Positions 1 through 9,091 of a DNA stretch of 64,000 nt are shown here, piece by piece. Under the pieces are notes generated by a model. That model was given only the letters and a program-made list of their open reading frames with translations. It searched no databases and had not been told where the DNA came from. The DNA is taken from positions 434,001-498,000 of the forward strand of contig JAXGZG010000001.1 of assembly GCA_040771825.1 (NCBI GenBank), read 5' to 3'. The position numbers were made by a program, and so were the translations under genes. Position 1 is the first letter of the stretch. Each line of letters begins with the position of its first letter. Origin of the DNA: JAXGZG01 sp040771825. GTDB lineage: Bacteria; Bacillota; Sulfobacillia; Fermentithermobacillales; Fermentithermobacillaceae.

Positions 1-1291
1 TGTAGTAAAGAATACCGATCTGAGTGCAGATGTCGTACCAGCCGTTCACGAAGAACGTGCGCATGCCAGGAATCCGTCGCATGGCAGCGCTTAGGCTCTG
101 AGAGGTGTTCTGTCCTTTGATGTCGTTGTTCCAGTTCATGTACATGGAAGCGGAGTTCACAAAGTTGCGGTCCCAATTGATCCCTAGCATTGGGAAGACT
201 TCTCCGCACAGCACCGACTGGAAGAATGGGTCGTACTTCCCTTGGGACGGGTCATCACGGACTCCCCAATGCTCCTCATCCAAGAAAGGCTCGTACAGCG
301 GGCGCGTGATCCGTCCGTCCAAGCGAGCCACCGAACGGCCCTCTTTGCGCATGACTTCGCGCCGGTACTCAACATCGTCAACGAACAACGCGCGTTTTTC
401 CAGGTACTCTCTGGAAACCCCGGTGTAGTACATAACCCGCTCGATGATATGTTCGCGAGCATCGCCTTGCAGGCTATTCCCCTGGTACAGGGCTAGCAGG
501 TACTCGGTGTCGGCGAACTTCTTGGCTTCGGCCACGAATTCATCCACAGTCTGTTCAGATGGATGGTGGTGGTACCAGTGGACTGCGGCCAAGGTCGGGA
601 ATGCCAGAACAGCCGGGTAAACAGGAGGGCTATCCCAGAAGTGCTTGCCCACGGTGACGGTGTTGCCGATCATGATTATGCCGTCAAAGGGTACGCTAAA
701 AGCCCGGTCAGAAGCGCCCAGAGAACCTCTTCCTGCAACCGTGCTGGCCCTAGTGCAACCGTAACTCTCACCCACCATGTATTTGGGGCTGTGCCAGCGG
801 TTGTAACGGGCAAGCCAAGCCTGAATGAAGGTCAGAATCGCTTCGGCATCGGGCTCGATCCCGTAAAACTGGTCTTTTTTGGATTCGTCGAGCAGCCGGC
901 CGAAACCGGTTCCCACTGGGTCAATCAGGACTAGGTCAGCGATGTCTAGGAGGCACTGAGCGTTGTCGCAGGACTCATAGGGCGGAAGGGGTATGCCATC
1001 GTCATCGATTTCGCCGTATTTGACCCTCTTGGTGCTCAAGAAGCCCACGTGGACCATCATGGAAGAAGTGCCCGGGCCGCCGTTGAAGCCAAACAGGACG
1101 GGCCGAGACTTCGTATCTTCCACATCAGAACGGAAGTACGAATAAGAGAAGATTGATGCGATAGGTTTTCCTTCGTTGTCGTAGAAGACATTGTCTTCGC
1201 TTACGGTGTGATACGGTATCTCCACACCGCGCAAGGTGATGCTTCCTTTTCCGGTGAAGCGAGAAGGGCTAAAAACATCGGTTCTCAGCAT
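1..1291 (-). CDS. Peptidase S10 (serine carboxypeptidase-like), 3' end cut by window edge
   Basis: An open frame runs leftward from an ATG at 1291 to the window edge, about 430 codons, so the C-terminus is missing. A clear AAGGAGGGAA ribosome binding site lies about 9 bases upstream. The N-terminal part contains FGFNGGPG, the oxyanion-hole region typical of S10 carboxypeptidases, and about residue 172 begins VGESYG, the nucleophile-serine motif GESY. The catalytic Asp and His would lie near or beyond the left edge. Family members remove C-terminal residues from peptides. No signal peptide is obvious, so this one may be cytoplasmic. It is divergent from the M24-like gene, and the 180 bases between them should hold both promoters. 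Family assignment is firm; substrate is unknown. Confidence 0.85.
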   Translation of the reverse strand, partial: MLRTDVFSPSRFTGKGSITLRGVEIPYHTVSEDNVFYDNEGKPIASIFSYSYFRSDVEDTKSRPVLFGFNGGPGTSSMMVHVGFLSTKRVKYGEIDDDGIPLPPYESCDNAQCLLDIADLVLIDPVGTGFGRLLDESKKDQFYGIEPDAEAILTFIQAWLARYNRWHSPKYMVGESYGCTRASTVAGRGSLGASDRAFSVPFDGIIMIGNTVTVGKHFWDSPPVYPAVLAFPTLAAVHWYHHHPSEQTVDEFVAEAKKFADTEYLLALYQGNSLQGDAREHIIERVMYYTGVSREYLEKRALFVDDVEYRREVMRKEGRSVARLDGRITRPLYEPFLDEEHWGVRDDPSQGKYDPFFQSVLCGEVFPMLGINWDRNFVNSASMYMNWNNDIKGQNTSQSLSAAMRRIPGMRTFFVNGWYDICTQIGILYY

Positions 1292-1474
1292 GGATCGTGA
1301 TTCCCTCCTTGAAAGAAGTTAATGGATGTTTGATAAGTAGTACCACCTTTTTTATATCACAAGTGGAGCCAAAAGTAGCGCTACTATTAACGCGGAAAAC
1401 CAAGAGGACAATTTGAACGTGACCTCGAATGAGAATAACGGCATTGCAGTCGTACAAGATCCCACAACTAGTCC

Positions 1475-3067
1475 ATGCCTTCTCGACCCCTAATCCATCG
1501 CTGTACGTCGACAGCAAGGCCAAACGGATGGAACCATGCTGATGTCGGTTCGCTAGGCACCAGTATGGCCAAAAAAAGGGGAGGGTCAGAATTGGCAGGG
1601 TCGCAAATCGTTTGTGGACCTCGGATTACGTGGCCAGATGAGAAAGCAATGGCCAGGGCTGAAGCCAACGGCGAAAGTTTCACGCTATTGAAGAAGGAAC
1701 AAGATGCTCGCATGAGCGAACTGCCCAAACCGGCCGACTACGACAGATTGCCGTTATCCTGGCACAAGGCAAAAGTGCGGCAACTTAAACTCGAGGCGAA
1801 AGAACGCGGTGTCGATGGGGGGATCTTCCTTACCAACAGATGGAACATGATTTACGCAAGCGGGTTCATTCATACTTCCACTGAACGCCCATTTGCCTGT
1901 TTCTTCCCAATGGATCAAGAAGACGCATGCATTTGGTTCTACCCCTATCTTGATGATGACATGGTCAAATCGTGGTGGTGCACGCAAGGTTTCGGATACT
2001 TCGATTATCAGCACGCCGAAGGTTCTGCCGTGGAGAAAGGTATCGTCACGCAAGGTAAGACCACGAACATTCATCGGTGGTGGGGGGAGACTCTCGGCAA
2101 ACTAGGCTATGGGAACAAGACCATTGGTATTGACATTGGCGGACTAGTCGAGATCGGGATCATGCCCGGACAGGAGAACAGCCAACGGGTTGATATGTTC
2201 GGGAAATATCCCACACCGCAAGCCTTTCGGCCTGCGGGCGGAGCCTTTGGGACCATGGCTGCGGCAATACCTGAAGCTCGGTTTGTTGATGTGGCTGATA
2301 TTTTGATCCGCCATCGTGTGGTCAAGGATGAGGCCGAAAACGCGCTTACGCAACGCGCCATGAACTACTTCTCGGATATACACGCTTTTGCCCGCAACTA
2401 CGTCCTAGAGAGGGGCATTGGCGTCCTAGATTGGGAAATAGGCAATGCGGCTATGGTCTGGGGCATGCATCACATCATGAAGGACATCAAAAACACGGGC
2501 TATCCTCACGAGGCAGTGGGCATCCAAGTGGGTATAGGCGTTCGCACTGGAAGACTGAACGCGTATCCACATCCCAACCAGATAAGGTGGGCAAGAGTTC
2601 AACCTGGAGACTCCATCCAAATTGCCGGCGTGGTGCGCATTGGCGGCTATGGCGGCGAGCAGTACCGCTCTTACTTGGTGGCGCCGTGGACAGATTGGCA
2701 GAAGCATGTCTGGGATGTCCATACGGAGACATATTACATCCAGGCACGGGAATCGTGGGCCGGAAACACATGTTCCAACGTGGCCAAAGCCGTACACGAT
2801 TACCAGGTCAAGAACGGCGTCGGGCATATCGTATACCATCGACCCGGGCATGGAGAGGGCATGGAAGGCCATCAGCCACCTTATCAGGCCTTGGGTGATT
2901 ACACAGTGATGCAAAAAGGCATGCACTTTTCAAATGAGCCCGGCCTATTCGACCCCGAACATGGGTTTGGATTCAACCACGGAAACAACATTTTGGTGTG
3001 GGATGGCAAGGGATTGCAGATGGGTACCGCGCCCTGCAACCCTGAGTGGAATCTACTGAAGTTGTAG
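1475..3067 (+). CDS. M24 (pita-bread/creatinase) family protein with altered metal-ligand residues
   Basis: The open frame gives 530 residues, but the first ~80 look unlike the family. An internal ATG at 1712 (residue 80, MSELPKPADY) gives ~450 residues and fits the usual creatinase N-domain plus pita-bread layout. Starts at 1565 and 1649 are also possible, and none has a strong ribosome binding site. The C-terminal half keeps PGHGEGMEGHQPP (the His ligand) and SNEPG (a Glu ligand). The first two Asp ligands appear as Ala and Glu in QIAGVVRIGGYGGEQYRSY, and the last Glu falls at FNHGNN. Family members include Xaa-Pro aminopeptidases, creatinase and DMSP lyase DddP. The altered site argues against an ordinary dinuclear peptidase. 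It stands beside an S10 peptidase and amino-acid-processing genes. Confidence 0.75.
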   Translation: MPSRPLIHRCTSTARPNGWNHADVGSLGTSMAKKRGGSELAGSQIVCGPRITWPDEKAMARAEANGESFTLLKKEQDARMSELPKPADYDRLPLSWHKAKVRQLKLEAKERGVDGGIFLTNRWNMIYASGFIHTSTERPFACFFPMDQEDACIWFYPYLDDDMVKSWWCTQGFGYFDYQHAEGSAVEKGIVTQGKTTNIHRWWGETLGKLGYGNKTIGIDIGGLVEIGIMPGQENSQRVDMFGKYPTPQAFRPAGGAFGTMAAAIPEARFVDVADILIRHRVVKDEAENALTQRAMNYFSDIHAFARNYVLERGIGVLDWEIGNAAMVWGMHHIMKDIKNTGYPHEAVGIQVGIGVRTGRLNAYPHPNQIRWARVQPGDSIQIAGVVRIGGYGGEQYRSYLVAPWTDWQKHVWDVHTETYYIQARESWAGNTCSNVAKAVHDYQVKNGVGHIVYHRPGHGEGMEGHQPPYQALGDYTVMQKGMHFSNEPGLFDPEHGFGFNHGNNILVWDGKGLQMGTAPCNPEWNLLKL

Positions 3068-3429
3068 ACACAGAGAACCTGACTTACGTTTGACTAGAGT
3101 CGCGAAAATGCGCGCGAGGGACCGGCAGGCAGTACTTGCTTGCGGTTCCTCGCTGGGCTTATTGACATATATGGCGTACTTCGCGCGCAACTGTAGAGGC
3201 GACATGAGGCGTAAGGCTATGGGGGACGCGCAAAAGAGATAGCAAGGAAACAGACACGGAAATTCTCTTGTGGGAAAGAGGTTTATGGAGCCGACTGGCA
3301 AAATAACGACTCAGTCTGGGTCACAAACTTGGGATTGTACCATGAAATTCCCGGGCTCATGAATCCCGGGAACAATGAGCCTATCAAACAAACCCATGTG
3401 AAAAACACCGCGGCCCACCAAGATGCCGA
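3068..3429. other. Intergenic region, no gene seen
   Basis: This stretch of about 360 bases between the M24-like gene and the aminotransferase shows no credible coding frame on either strand. The only distinct structure is the perfect stem-loop at 3348-3372. A TTGACA hexamer near 3163 has no matching -10 element. Confidence 0.5.
3348..3372. terminator. Perfect 8-bp inverted repeat (TTCCCGGG/CCCGGGAA)
   Basis: TTCCCGGG at 3348-3355 and CCCGGGAA at 3365-3372 are perfectly complementary across a 9-base loop. There is no T-run, so it could be a weak terminator for the upstream gene or an operator for the aminotransferase that begins about 60 bases later. The structure is seen; the role is inferred. 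Confidence 0.35.
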
Positions 3430-4797
3430 ATGGAGGCGATTGTATTGGATGACTACATAGGGGTGTACCTGCAAAGGACACCCAAGTCACAGGCTCTGTA
3501 TGAAAGGGCGCAGAAGGTCATGCCGGGCGGGATATGTCACGCTCCCCGGTTCAACAAGCCCTATCCGCTATACGTACAGAAGGCCGATGGCTCCAAAGTA
3601 TGGGATGTGGATGGAAACCAGTACGTAGACTTGTGGATGGGTCATTACGCGCTGATACTGGGTCACAACTCTGCCGTCACACGGCCGATCCTTGAGGATT
3701 GTGCGAGATGGGGAACCCACTGGGGGATTCCCAACGCATTCGAGGTGTCTTTTGCCGAGGACCTTTGCCGTGTGATCCCGTGTTTGGAAGAACTGCGCTT
3801 CTGCGTCACAGGGACAGAAGCCACCATGTACGCCGTGCGGTTGATCCGGGCTTTTACAGGTAAGGAGATTGTCCTGAAGGTCAGGGGAGGCTGGCACGGC
3901 GGGAACACCGATCTATCCATCGGAGTTCACGTGCCTATGGATACGGTTGATTCGGGAGGGTTACCGGCGGCAACTGCTGAGTACACCAAGCTTATCCCCT
4001 TCAACGATGCCGCAGGCGTGGTGCAGGCGGTGGAGCAGTATGGTGACCGGCTGGCAGGTGTCATCATTGAGTCCATGGGTCTGGCTTTCATCGAACCCCT
4101 GCCTGGTTTCTTTGATACTGTGCAATCTGCGGTAAGGAAGGCCGGTGGCCTCATCATCCTAGACGAGATCGTCACCGGCGCCCGGCTTGGGCTCCGCGGT
4201 GCCCAGGAGTACTACGGCATATCGCCTGACCTTGTTACCTTAGGGAAGATCGTGGGAGGCGGCATGGCAATAGGCGTCGTGGGAGGACGCAGGGACATCA
4301 TGGAACTTAGCAGTCCTCTCGCAGGGCTTCCCAAGGAGAAGGGCGTATTGGTTGGAGGCGGCACGTTCTCGGTGATGCCTCCTGCCATGCGAGCGGGCAG
4401 AGCCGTTTTCAACTACCTTGAGCAGCATGAAAGGGAGATATACCCGGACCTTGCCAGAAAGGGACAATATGTGAGGCAGGGGCTGGCCGAAGCCTTTCGT
4501 CAAGTGGGCCTTGGGGCCACCGTACACGGCGTCGAATCCCTGTTCTCAGTGCAGTTTCCGTTGGGCTCCGATGTAACGCTCAGGAATTTGGAGGATGTAG
4601 AACTCAGGACCGACACGGACAAGCGCAACAACGAGTTTAAGGTCCGAATGTCAAACCACGGTGTCTTTATGGTGTGGGGAGGGGGCGCCCTGTCTACAGC
4701 GCATACCGACAGTGACCTTGACCATATTATCGAGGCAGGTCGTGCTGTAGCCCAGGAGATGATGTGCTCCTGTGACCATGTCTCGGGATCAACCTGA
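3430..4797 (+). CDS. Class III aminotransferase, glutamate-1-semialdehyde aminomutase-like
   Basis: The protein has 455 residues, the usual fold-type I length, with HemL-like features: VMPGGICHAPR near the N-terminus, DGNQYVDLWMG, VTGTEATMYAVRL (phosphate-binding region), ILDEIVTGAR (the Asp that contacts the pyridine nitrogen of PLP) and TLGKIVGGG with the Schiff-base lysine at about residue 273. The ATG at 3430 overlaps a GGAGG (3431-3435), so the TTG at 3445, nine bases after it, is the more likely start. Porphyrin genes are absent nearby. The surrounding peptidases, amidohydrolase and peptide transporter favour a catabolic transaminase or aminomutase acting on an amino acid rather than heme synthesis. 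The exact substrate cannot be told from sequence. Confidence 0.85.
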   Translation: MEAIVLDDYIGVYLQRTPKSQALYERAQKVMPGGICHAPRFNKPYPLYVQKADGSKVWDVDGNQYVDLWMGHYALILGHNSAVTRPILEDCARWGTHWGIPNAFEVSFAEDLCRVIPCLEELRFCVTGTEATMYAVRLIRAFTGKEIVLKVRGGWHGGNTDLSIGVHVPMDTVDSGGLPAATAEYTKLIPFNDAAGVVQAVEQYGDRLAGVIIESMGLAFIEPLPGFFDTVQSAVRKAGGLIILDEIVTGARLGLRGAQEYYGISPDLVTLGKIVGGGMAIGVVGGRRDIMELSSPLAGLPKEKGVLVGGGTFSVMPPAMRAGRAVFNYLEQHEREIYPDLARKGQYVRQGLAEAFRQVGLGATVHGVESLFSVQFPLGSDVTLRNLEDVELRTDTDKRNNEFKVRMSNHGVFMVWGGGALSTAHTDSDLDHIIEAGRAVAQEMMCSCDHVSGST

Positions 4798-4925
4798 GCC
4801 CGGGTGACCAGGTCGCGGTTTCACCTGTGCTTTTGGGAGCACCTGGAGCGGAAATCGGGGGCCAGCGGAAATCGCGGGGCCAACCGTTCGCATCGTTCGA
4901 GGAAGGTATTGTGGGGGTCGAACAC

Positions 4926-6578
4926 ATGATGAAGAGAACAATCGCCCTGCTCAATGGCAAGGTTTTCCCTGGTCGCAGCGCACCCGACTGCCAGGCGTTA
5001 CTTGTTTCGGGTGACAGGATTGCCGCTCTTGGCACCGATGCCGAGATCGAGTCCATAGCGGGTCCGGATGCAGTTAGGCTCGACTTGGGTGGACGCCGAG
5101 TCATCCCGGGCTTTGTGGATTCTCACAACCACGTCATGTCCGGCGCCACGCTGCTTACGGGCGTGAATTGCTTTGGAATGACCAGCATAGACCAACTAAA
5201 GGAGGCGATCTCTAAGAAGGCCGCCGAGGTCGGACCAGGTGAGTGGGTAACCGGCGCAGGGTGGATTGAAAGCCAGTTTCAAGAAGGCCGCGCACCCAAC
5301 CGGAAGGACCTCGATGAAGCCGCACCTCATAACCCCGTTATGCTGACCCGCCTTTTCGCCTCGGTGGCGGTCAACTCCCTAGCGCTTGAAAGAGCGGGAA
5401 TAGGCAGGGGTTACGTGCCTTCTGCAGGCCGAGTTGACTTGGATGAATCCGGCGAGCCCACAGGCATCTTGCGGGAAGCGGCTCAGGGGCTAGTCCGAAG
5501 GGCCGTCAAGAGACAGGGGTCTGAGAAGGACATCGAGAGCATGCTCAAACTGGCCATGAAAGAATATCTGAAGTACGGGATCACCTCTCTGCTTGACCCC
5601 GGAGCAAATGTAGACCTCATGCACGCCTACACATCACTTTGGGCTAAGGGGGAATTGCCCCTTAGAGTCACTGCCATGCCCGCGTGGCATGGAATGTCCA
5701 TCATTTCAGGGGATTATGCCGTGTTGCCTGCTATAGAGGCGGGCCTCCAGCCCGGATTGGGTGACGATAGGTTTCGTGTGGGTAACCTCAAGATGGCCAT
5801 CGACGGAGGGCTTGGCAGCAAGACTGCCCTAATGCATGAGCCTTTCAGGGATTTCACCAGGTCCACAGTGCCCGTCCGGCTTGACCTCAACAAGCTTGGG
5901 ACCTATGTCCGCGAGGCCAACGAGGCGGGCTGGGGAGTGGGAATCCACTGCTGCGGCGACCTTGCTCAAGATCTGGCGGTTTCCCACATGGCGGAGGCCT
6001 TCCGAACCAGGAAGCCGCTTTCCCATCAGCGTCACCACATCGTCCACGGCTACTTTCCCACAGAATACTCCTTGCGGGCCATGAGCGCACACGATATTGC
6101 GGTTTCGGCCCAGCCCGGGTTCATCTACGTGGAAGGCGACATCTATCCGTCAGCCATCTCCGAGTCAAGGCTTTCAGAGTTTAAGCCGCTCCGTACTTAC
6201 CTAGACAGGGGCATCAGAGTGGCCATTAACTCGGATGTGTCGTCGGGACCATATGACCCGTTCGTTGTGCTTTACGGCGCGGTAGCCCGGAAAACAGTGA
6301 AGGGGCTGGACTTCGGCCAAAACGAGGCCCTGACGCCTCGCCAGGCGGTGGATTGCTTCTCTCGAGGCGGAGCGCACCTTGCTTACAGAGACGGCGAGTG
6401 CGGCACCTTGGAACCGGGCAAACTGGCAGATCTAGCCATCCTCGATAGGGACATTCTGGAGGAGCGGCCCGAGGAAATCCTGAGGTGCAGGGTGGATGTG
6501 ACTGTACTGGGCGGAGAACTCGTCTATGTTCGTGACGGGGGCATGTCACTATACGGTTTACCCGCTAGCACGGACTAA
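4926..6578 (+). CDS. YtcJ-like amidohydrolase (Amidohydro_3)
   Basis: About 550 residues, typical of the YtcJ/formamide-deformylase-like branch of the metal-dependent amidohydrolases. Motifs in order: GFVDSHNHVMSG (HxH metal pair), a lysine-containing NLKMAIDGGLGSKTA segment, GIHCCGD, HHIVHGYFP (His ligand) and INSDVSSGPYDPF with the catalytic Asp. The C-terminal GTLEPGKLADLAIL strand is the usual beta-sandwich closure. The frame opens at 4827, but the family begins at TIALLNGK. ATG 4926 has GGGGG about 8 bases upstream, and GTG 4911 with GGAAGG is an alternative. It follows the aminotransferase gene closely and could be co-transcribed. It would hydrolyse an amide or cyclic amide; the substrate is unknown. 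Confidence 0.85.
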   Translation: MMKRTIALLNGKVFPGRSAPDCQALLVSGDRIAALGTDAEIESIAGPDAVRLDLGGRRVIPGFVDSHNHVMSGATLLTGVNCFGMTSIDQLKEAISKKAAEVGPGEWVTGAGWIESQFQEGRAPNRKDLDEAAPHNPVMLTRLFASVAVNSLALERAGIGRGYVPSAGRVDLDESGEPTGILREAAQGLVRRAVKRQGSEKDIESMLKLAMKEYLKYGITSLLDPGANVDLMHAYTSLWAKGELPLRVTAMPAWHGMSIISGDYAVLPAIEAGLQPGLGDDRFRVGNLKMAIDGGLGSKTALMHEPFRDFTRSTVPVRLDLNKLGTYVREANEAGWGVGIHCCGDLAQDLAVSHMAEAFRTRKPLSHQRHHIVHGYFPTEYSLRAMSAHDIAVSAQPGFIYVEGDIYPSAISESRLSEFKPLRTYLDRGIRVAINSDVSSGPYDPFVVLYGAVARKTVKGLDFGQNEALTPRQAVDCFSRGGAHLAYRDGECGTLEPGKLADLAILDRDILEERPEEILRCRVDVTVLGGELVYVRDGGMSLYGLPASTD

Positions 6579-6620
6579 CGAGTCCGGACCAACGAGTGCG
6601 GTCCAGCAAGTACGGCCCAA
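6565..6620 (+). repeat. Degenerate 14-bp tandem repeat, four copies, across the stop codon
   Basis: Four 14-base units, 6565-6578, 6579-6592, 6593-6606 and 6607-6620, share the pattern C-x-AGT-x-CGG-x-CCAA with a few changes. A partial fifth unit (CGTGCT) follows. The first unit contains the last codons and the TAA of the amidohydrolase. It reads as local slippage or duplication at the end of the gene; no function is evident. Confidence 0.55.
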
Positions 6621-7153
6621 CGTGCTCTCAATCCCCCGATGCATAGGGCAGCGGCCTCCCCGATGACCCTAGTCAGGGGAGAAGTCCCTGCAACAACACC
6701 TTTCTGAGGCCATCACAAGGGTTTGTAACATCCTTGCGGTGACACCTTACAACCCCCACATTTGCATTCCTCAGCAATGTGGTTCTTGGGGCACTGTTTT
6801 TGCTCATTCCCTTCCTCATTTGACGCCTACAGTCTGATGTCTGTGATTTGTTTGGAAGTTCTCTATAGCTAGGCAGGATTTGTCGCGCCAGGACAGAATA
6901 GTTTGATGCGATAGCACAGACGAAAACCAAGAGCTATAAGGCGAGAATGCTAAACCTATCGGGAGGTGAAGCATAAAGGGCACCAAAGAGAACACGGTTT
7001 CACGGGTCGGAAATTCAACCAGGTGTTGTCAGGTGTCAGTTTGTGACAAAAGGCGTAGGATTTTGTCCATCGGACTCCCTAGGCTCCTAGGATGTATGTG
7101 GTTGTATTAGCCATTTTGCTTTTGCGGACAAGAACAAATGAGGAGGCATTACT
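6579..7153. other. Long intergenic region before the oligopeptide transporter operon
   Basis: About 575 bases with no credible gene. Contents seen: the 14-bp repeats at its left end, a GGGAGGTG near 6960 not followed by a usable start codon, and a GACAAAA/TTTTGTC inverted repeat at 7045-7067. This is where the promoter and any control sites of the peptide transporter operon should lie. Confidence 0.5.
7045..7067. promoter_or_regulatory. GACAAAA-N9-TTTTGTC inverted repeat upstream of oppA-like gene
   Basis: Two perfect 7-base half-sites (7045-7051 and 7061-7067) are separated by 9 bases, about 90 bases before the GTG start of the binding-protein gene. Spacing and position suit a dimeric repressor operator. 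This is inference from the symmetry only. Confidence 0.3.
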
Positions 7154-9088
7154 GTGAAAAGGCTTAGTAAGGTAATGGTGATTCTTCTTTCTTTGCTTAT
7201 GGTCGCCAGCACATTATCGGCCTGCAAACCCAAGACGGAAGAACCGCCTGAACCCAAGGTCAGCGAACTGACCGAATGGCGCACTTGGCAGGCTGTTGCA
7301 TCGGAGATGGAGACCTTCAACTTCCAGTACACTCAGAACGCCAAAGAGATCGACGTTTTGAGCAACTGTTTTGACGGACTTACCACAAACGACCCCTATG
7401 GCGCTCTCATCCCCTGCATCGCTGAAAGCTGGGATACCCCGGACGGCGGAAAGACCTGGACCTTTAAGCTGCGCAAAGGCGTGCCGTGGGTAGATTACAA
7501 GGGCGAGAAGAAAGGGGAAGTCATTGCAGAAGACTTCCTTTGGGGCTTAGAGTGGGTTCTGAACTTCGCCAAGAACGATGCTATCAACACGTCAATGCCC
7601 AAGGAACTTTTGAAAGGCGCCACCGAGTATTACGAGTACACCAAGGAGCTTGGTGACGAGGCCAAGAATCTCGACCTCACCAAGTTCAAGGAAATGGTCG
7701 GGATGGCAGCGCCCGACGATTACACTCTTGAGTTCGAGTGCCTCGACACTTTCCCGTACTTCCAGACCGTTACAGTATACAATTGTCTGTATCCTATTTC
7801 AGGGAAATTGCTTGAGGAACTCGGGGTGGATGGGTACAGGGCTGTAGCATATGACACACTGTGGTACAATGGACCCTACACCATTACCACCTATGTGCAA
7901 GGCAACGAGAAAGTGCTCACCAAGAACCCCATGTACTGGGATACCTCGGCTAAGCTCTTTAACACTGTGACCATCAAGATGGTAGAATCCAATGACACTG
8001 CTTTCCAGATGTTCCAGGCAGGCGAACTAGACGCTATCACCCTTACAGAGGCTAATCTACAGACAATCTACCGCGATGCGGAGCACAAATATCACAAGTA
8101 CCTCGTGGAATCGCGGCCCACCAAGTATTCCTACCAGTTGCGTTTTCAGTATGATAAGAAGAAGTCAGATGGCACTCCAGATGATAACTGGAATAAGGCC
8201 ATCGCCAACGAGGCTTTCCGTCTAGCCATATACCGCGGGATTGACTGGACCGATTACCTTGCGCGCGTCAACGCCATCAACCCGCTAAAGACGACCAACC
8301 TGTGCTACACAGCAGCCAACCTTGTTACGACTTCCGACGGAAAAGACTACACTGATTTGGTCATGGACAGAACAGGTCTGAGGCCTAGCATGGACAAGTA
8401 CGCTCGCTTGGATACAGACTTGGGCGCTCAGTACAAGCAGCAGGCTATGGACGAGCTTAAGGCCAAAGGCGTGACTTTCCCAGTGGAGCTCGACTACTAC
8501 ATCGCCGGCGGCAACCAGACTGCACTGGACTCGGCTACTGTCCTGAAGAACGTGTTTGAAAAGAGTCTTGGCGAGGACTTCATCAAGTTCAACATCAAGA
8601 CTTACGTTTCTTCCATGGCCCAGGAAGTACGCATTCCGCGACTGTTCTCCGCCTACATCAGCGGCTGGGGCGCAGACTTCGGTGATCCCGTCAACTTCCT
8701 AGGTCAGGAAATCACCGAAGACGACAATGCTTACTACACCATGTTCTACTCCAACGCTAACGACGCCACAGACCCAGACTTGAAGGCTACGTACAAGGAG
8801 TTCACTAGATTGGTCAAGGCTGCGGCCGCAGTCACGGATAACCTTGACGAGCGCTTCGAAGCTTTCGCTGACGCCGAGGCTTACATGCTTGACCATGCGC
8901 TATCGATTCCCTTGTACGTCAATATCGGCTGGCAGCTTACGCGCATGAATGCTTACTCAGCCATCTATTGCGCCTACGGCACCCAGAGCGTGCGCTATAT
9001 CAACAGGGAGACAAGCACGGAGCTCTACACTACTGAGCAGTATGACGAATTCGCAAGAGCTTATGAAGCAGGTAAAGGCGGGAAATAG
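7154..9088 (+). CDS. oppA: Oligopeptide ABC transporter substrate-binding lipoprotein (SBP_bac_5)
   Basis: The GTG start at 7154 follows GAGGAGG. The 644-residue product begins with a lipoprotein signal peptide: basic MKRLSK, a hydrophobic stretch and lipobox LSAC (Cys at about 24), followed by a charged linker. The body matches the family-5 extracellular peptide/nickel-binding fold, including the ESWDTPDGGKTWTFKLRKGV segment near residue 95, which is diagnostic of OppA/DppA-type proteins. It would be anchored outside the membrane and deliver peptides to the two permeases directly downstream, with gaps of 3 and -4 bases. It is about 100 residues longer than E. coli OppA. The peptide specificity is unknown. 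Confidence 0.92.
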   Translation: MKRLSKVMVILLSLLMVASTLSACKPKTEEPPEPKVSELTEWRTWQAVASEMETFNFQYTQNAKEIDVLSNCFDGLTTNDPYGALIPCIAESWDTPDGGKTWTFKLRKGVPWVDYKGEKKGEVIAEDFLWGLEWVLNFAKNDAINTSMPKELLKGATEYYEYTKELGDEAKNLDLTKFKEMVGMAAPDDYTLEFECLDTFPYFQTVTVYNCLYPISGKLLEELGVDGYRAVAYDTLWYNGPYTITTYVQGNEKVLTKNPMYWDTSAKLFNTVTIKMVESNDTAFQMFQAGELDAITLTEANLQTIYRDAEHKYHKYLVESRPTKYSYQLRFQYDKKKSDGTPDDNWNKAIANEAFRLAIYRGIDWTDYLARVNAINPLKTTNLCYTAANLVTTSDGKDYTDLVMDRTGLRPSMDKYARLDTDLGAQYKQQAMDELKAKGVTFPVELDYYIAGGNQTALDSATVLKNVFEKSLGEDFIKFNIKTYVSSMAQEVRIPRLFSAYISGWGADFGDPVNFLGQEITEDDNAYYTMFYSNANDATDPDLKATYKEFTRLVKAAAAVTDNLDERFEAFADAEAYMLDHALSIPLYVNIGWQLTRMNAYSAIYCAYGTQSVRYINRETSTELYTTEQYDEFARAYEAGKGGK

Positions 9089-9091
9089 AGC

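Noticed and set aside
2426..2926. Minus-strand 166-residue open frame inside the M24-like gene
   Set aside because: It is an antisense shadow of well-conserved coding sequence, with no ribosome binding site or family resemblance.
1475..3067. DMSP lyase DddP
   Set aside because: The fold is shared, but the metal-ligand positions and surrounding motifs do not match what I recall of DddP, and there are no sulfur-compound genes nearby.
3430..4797. hemL proper (tetrapyrrole synthesis)
   Set aside because: No other heme or cobalamin genes lie nearby, and the neighbours are catabolic; the broader class III aminotransferase call is safer.
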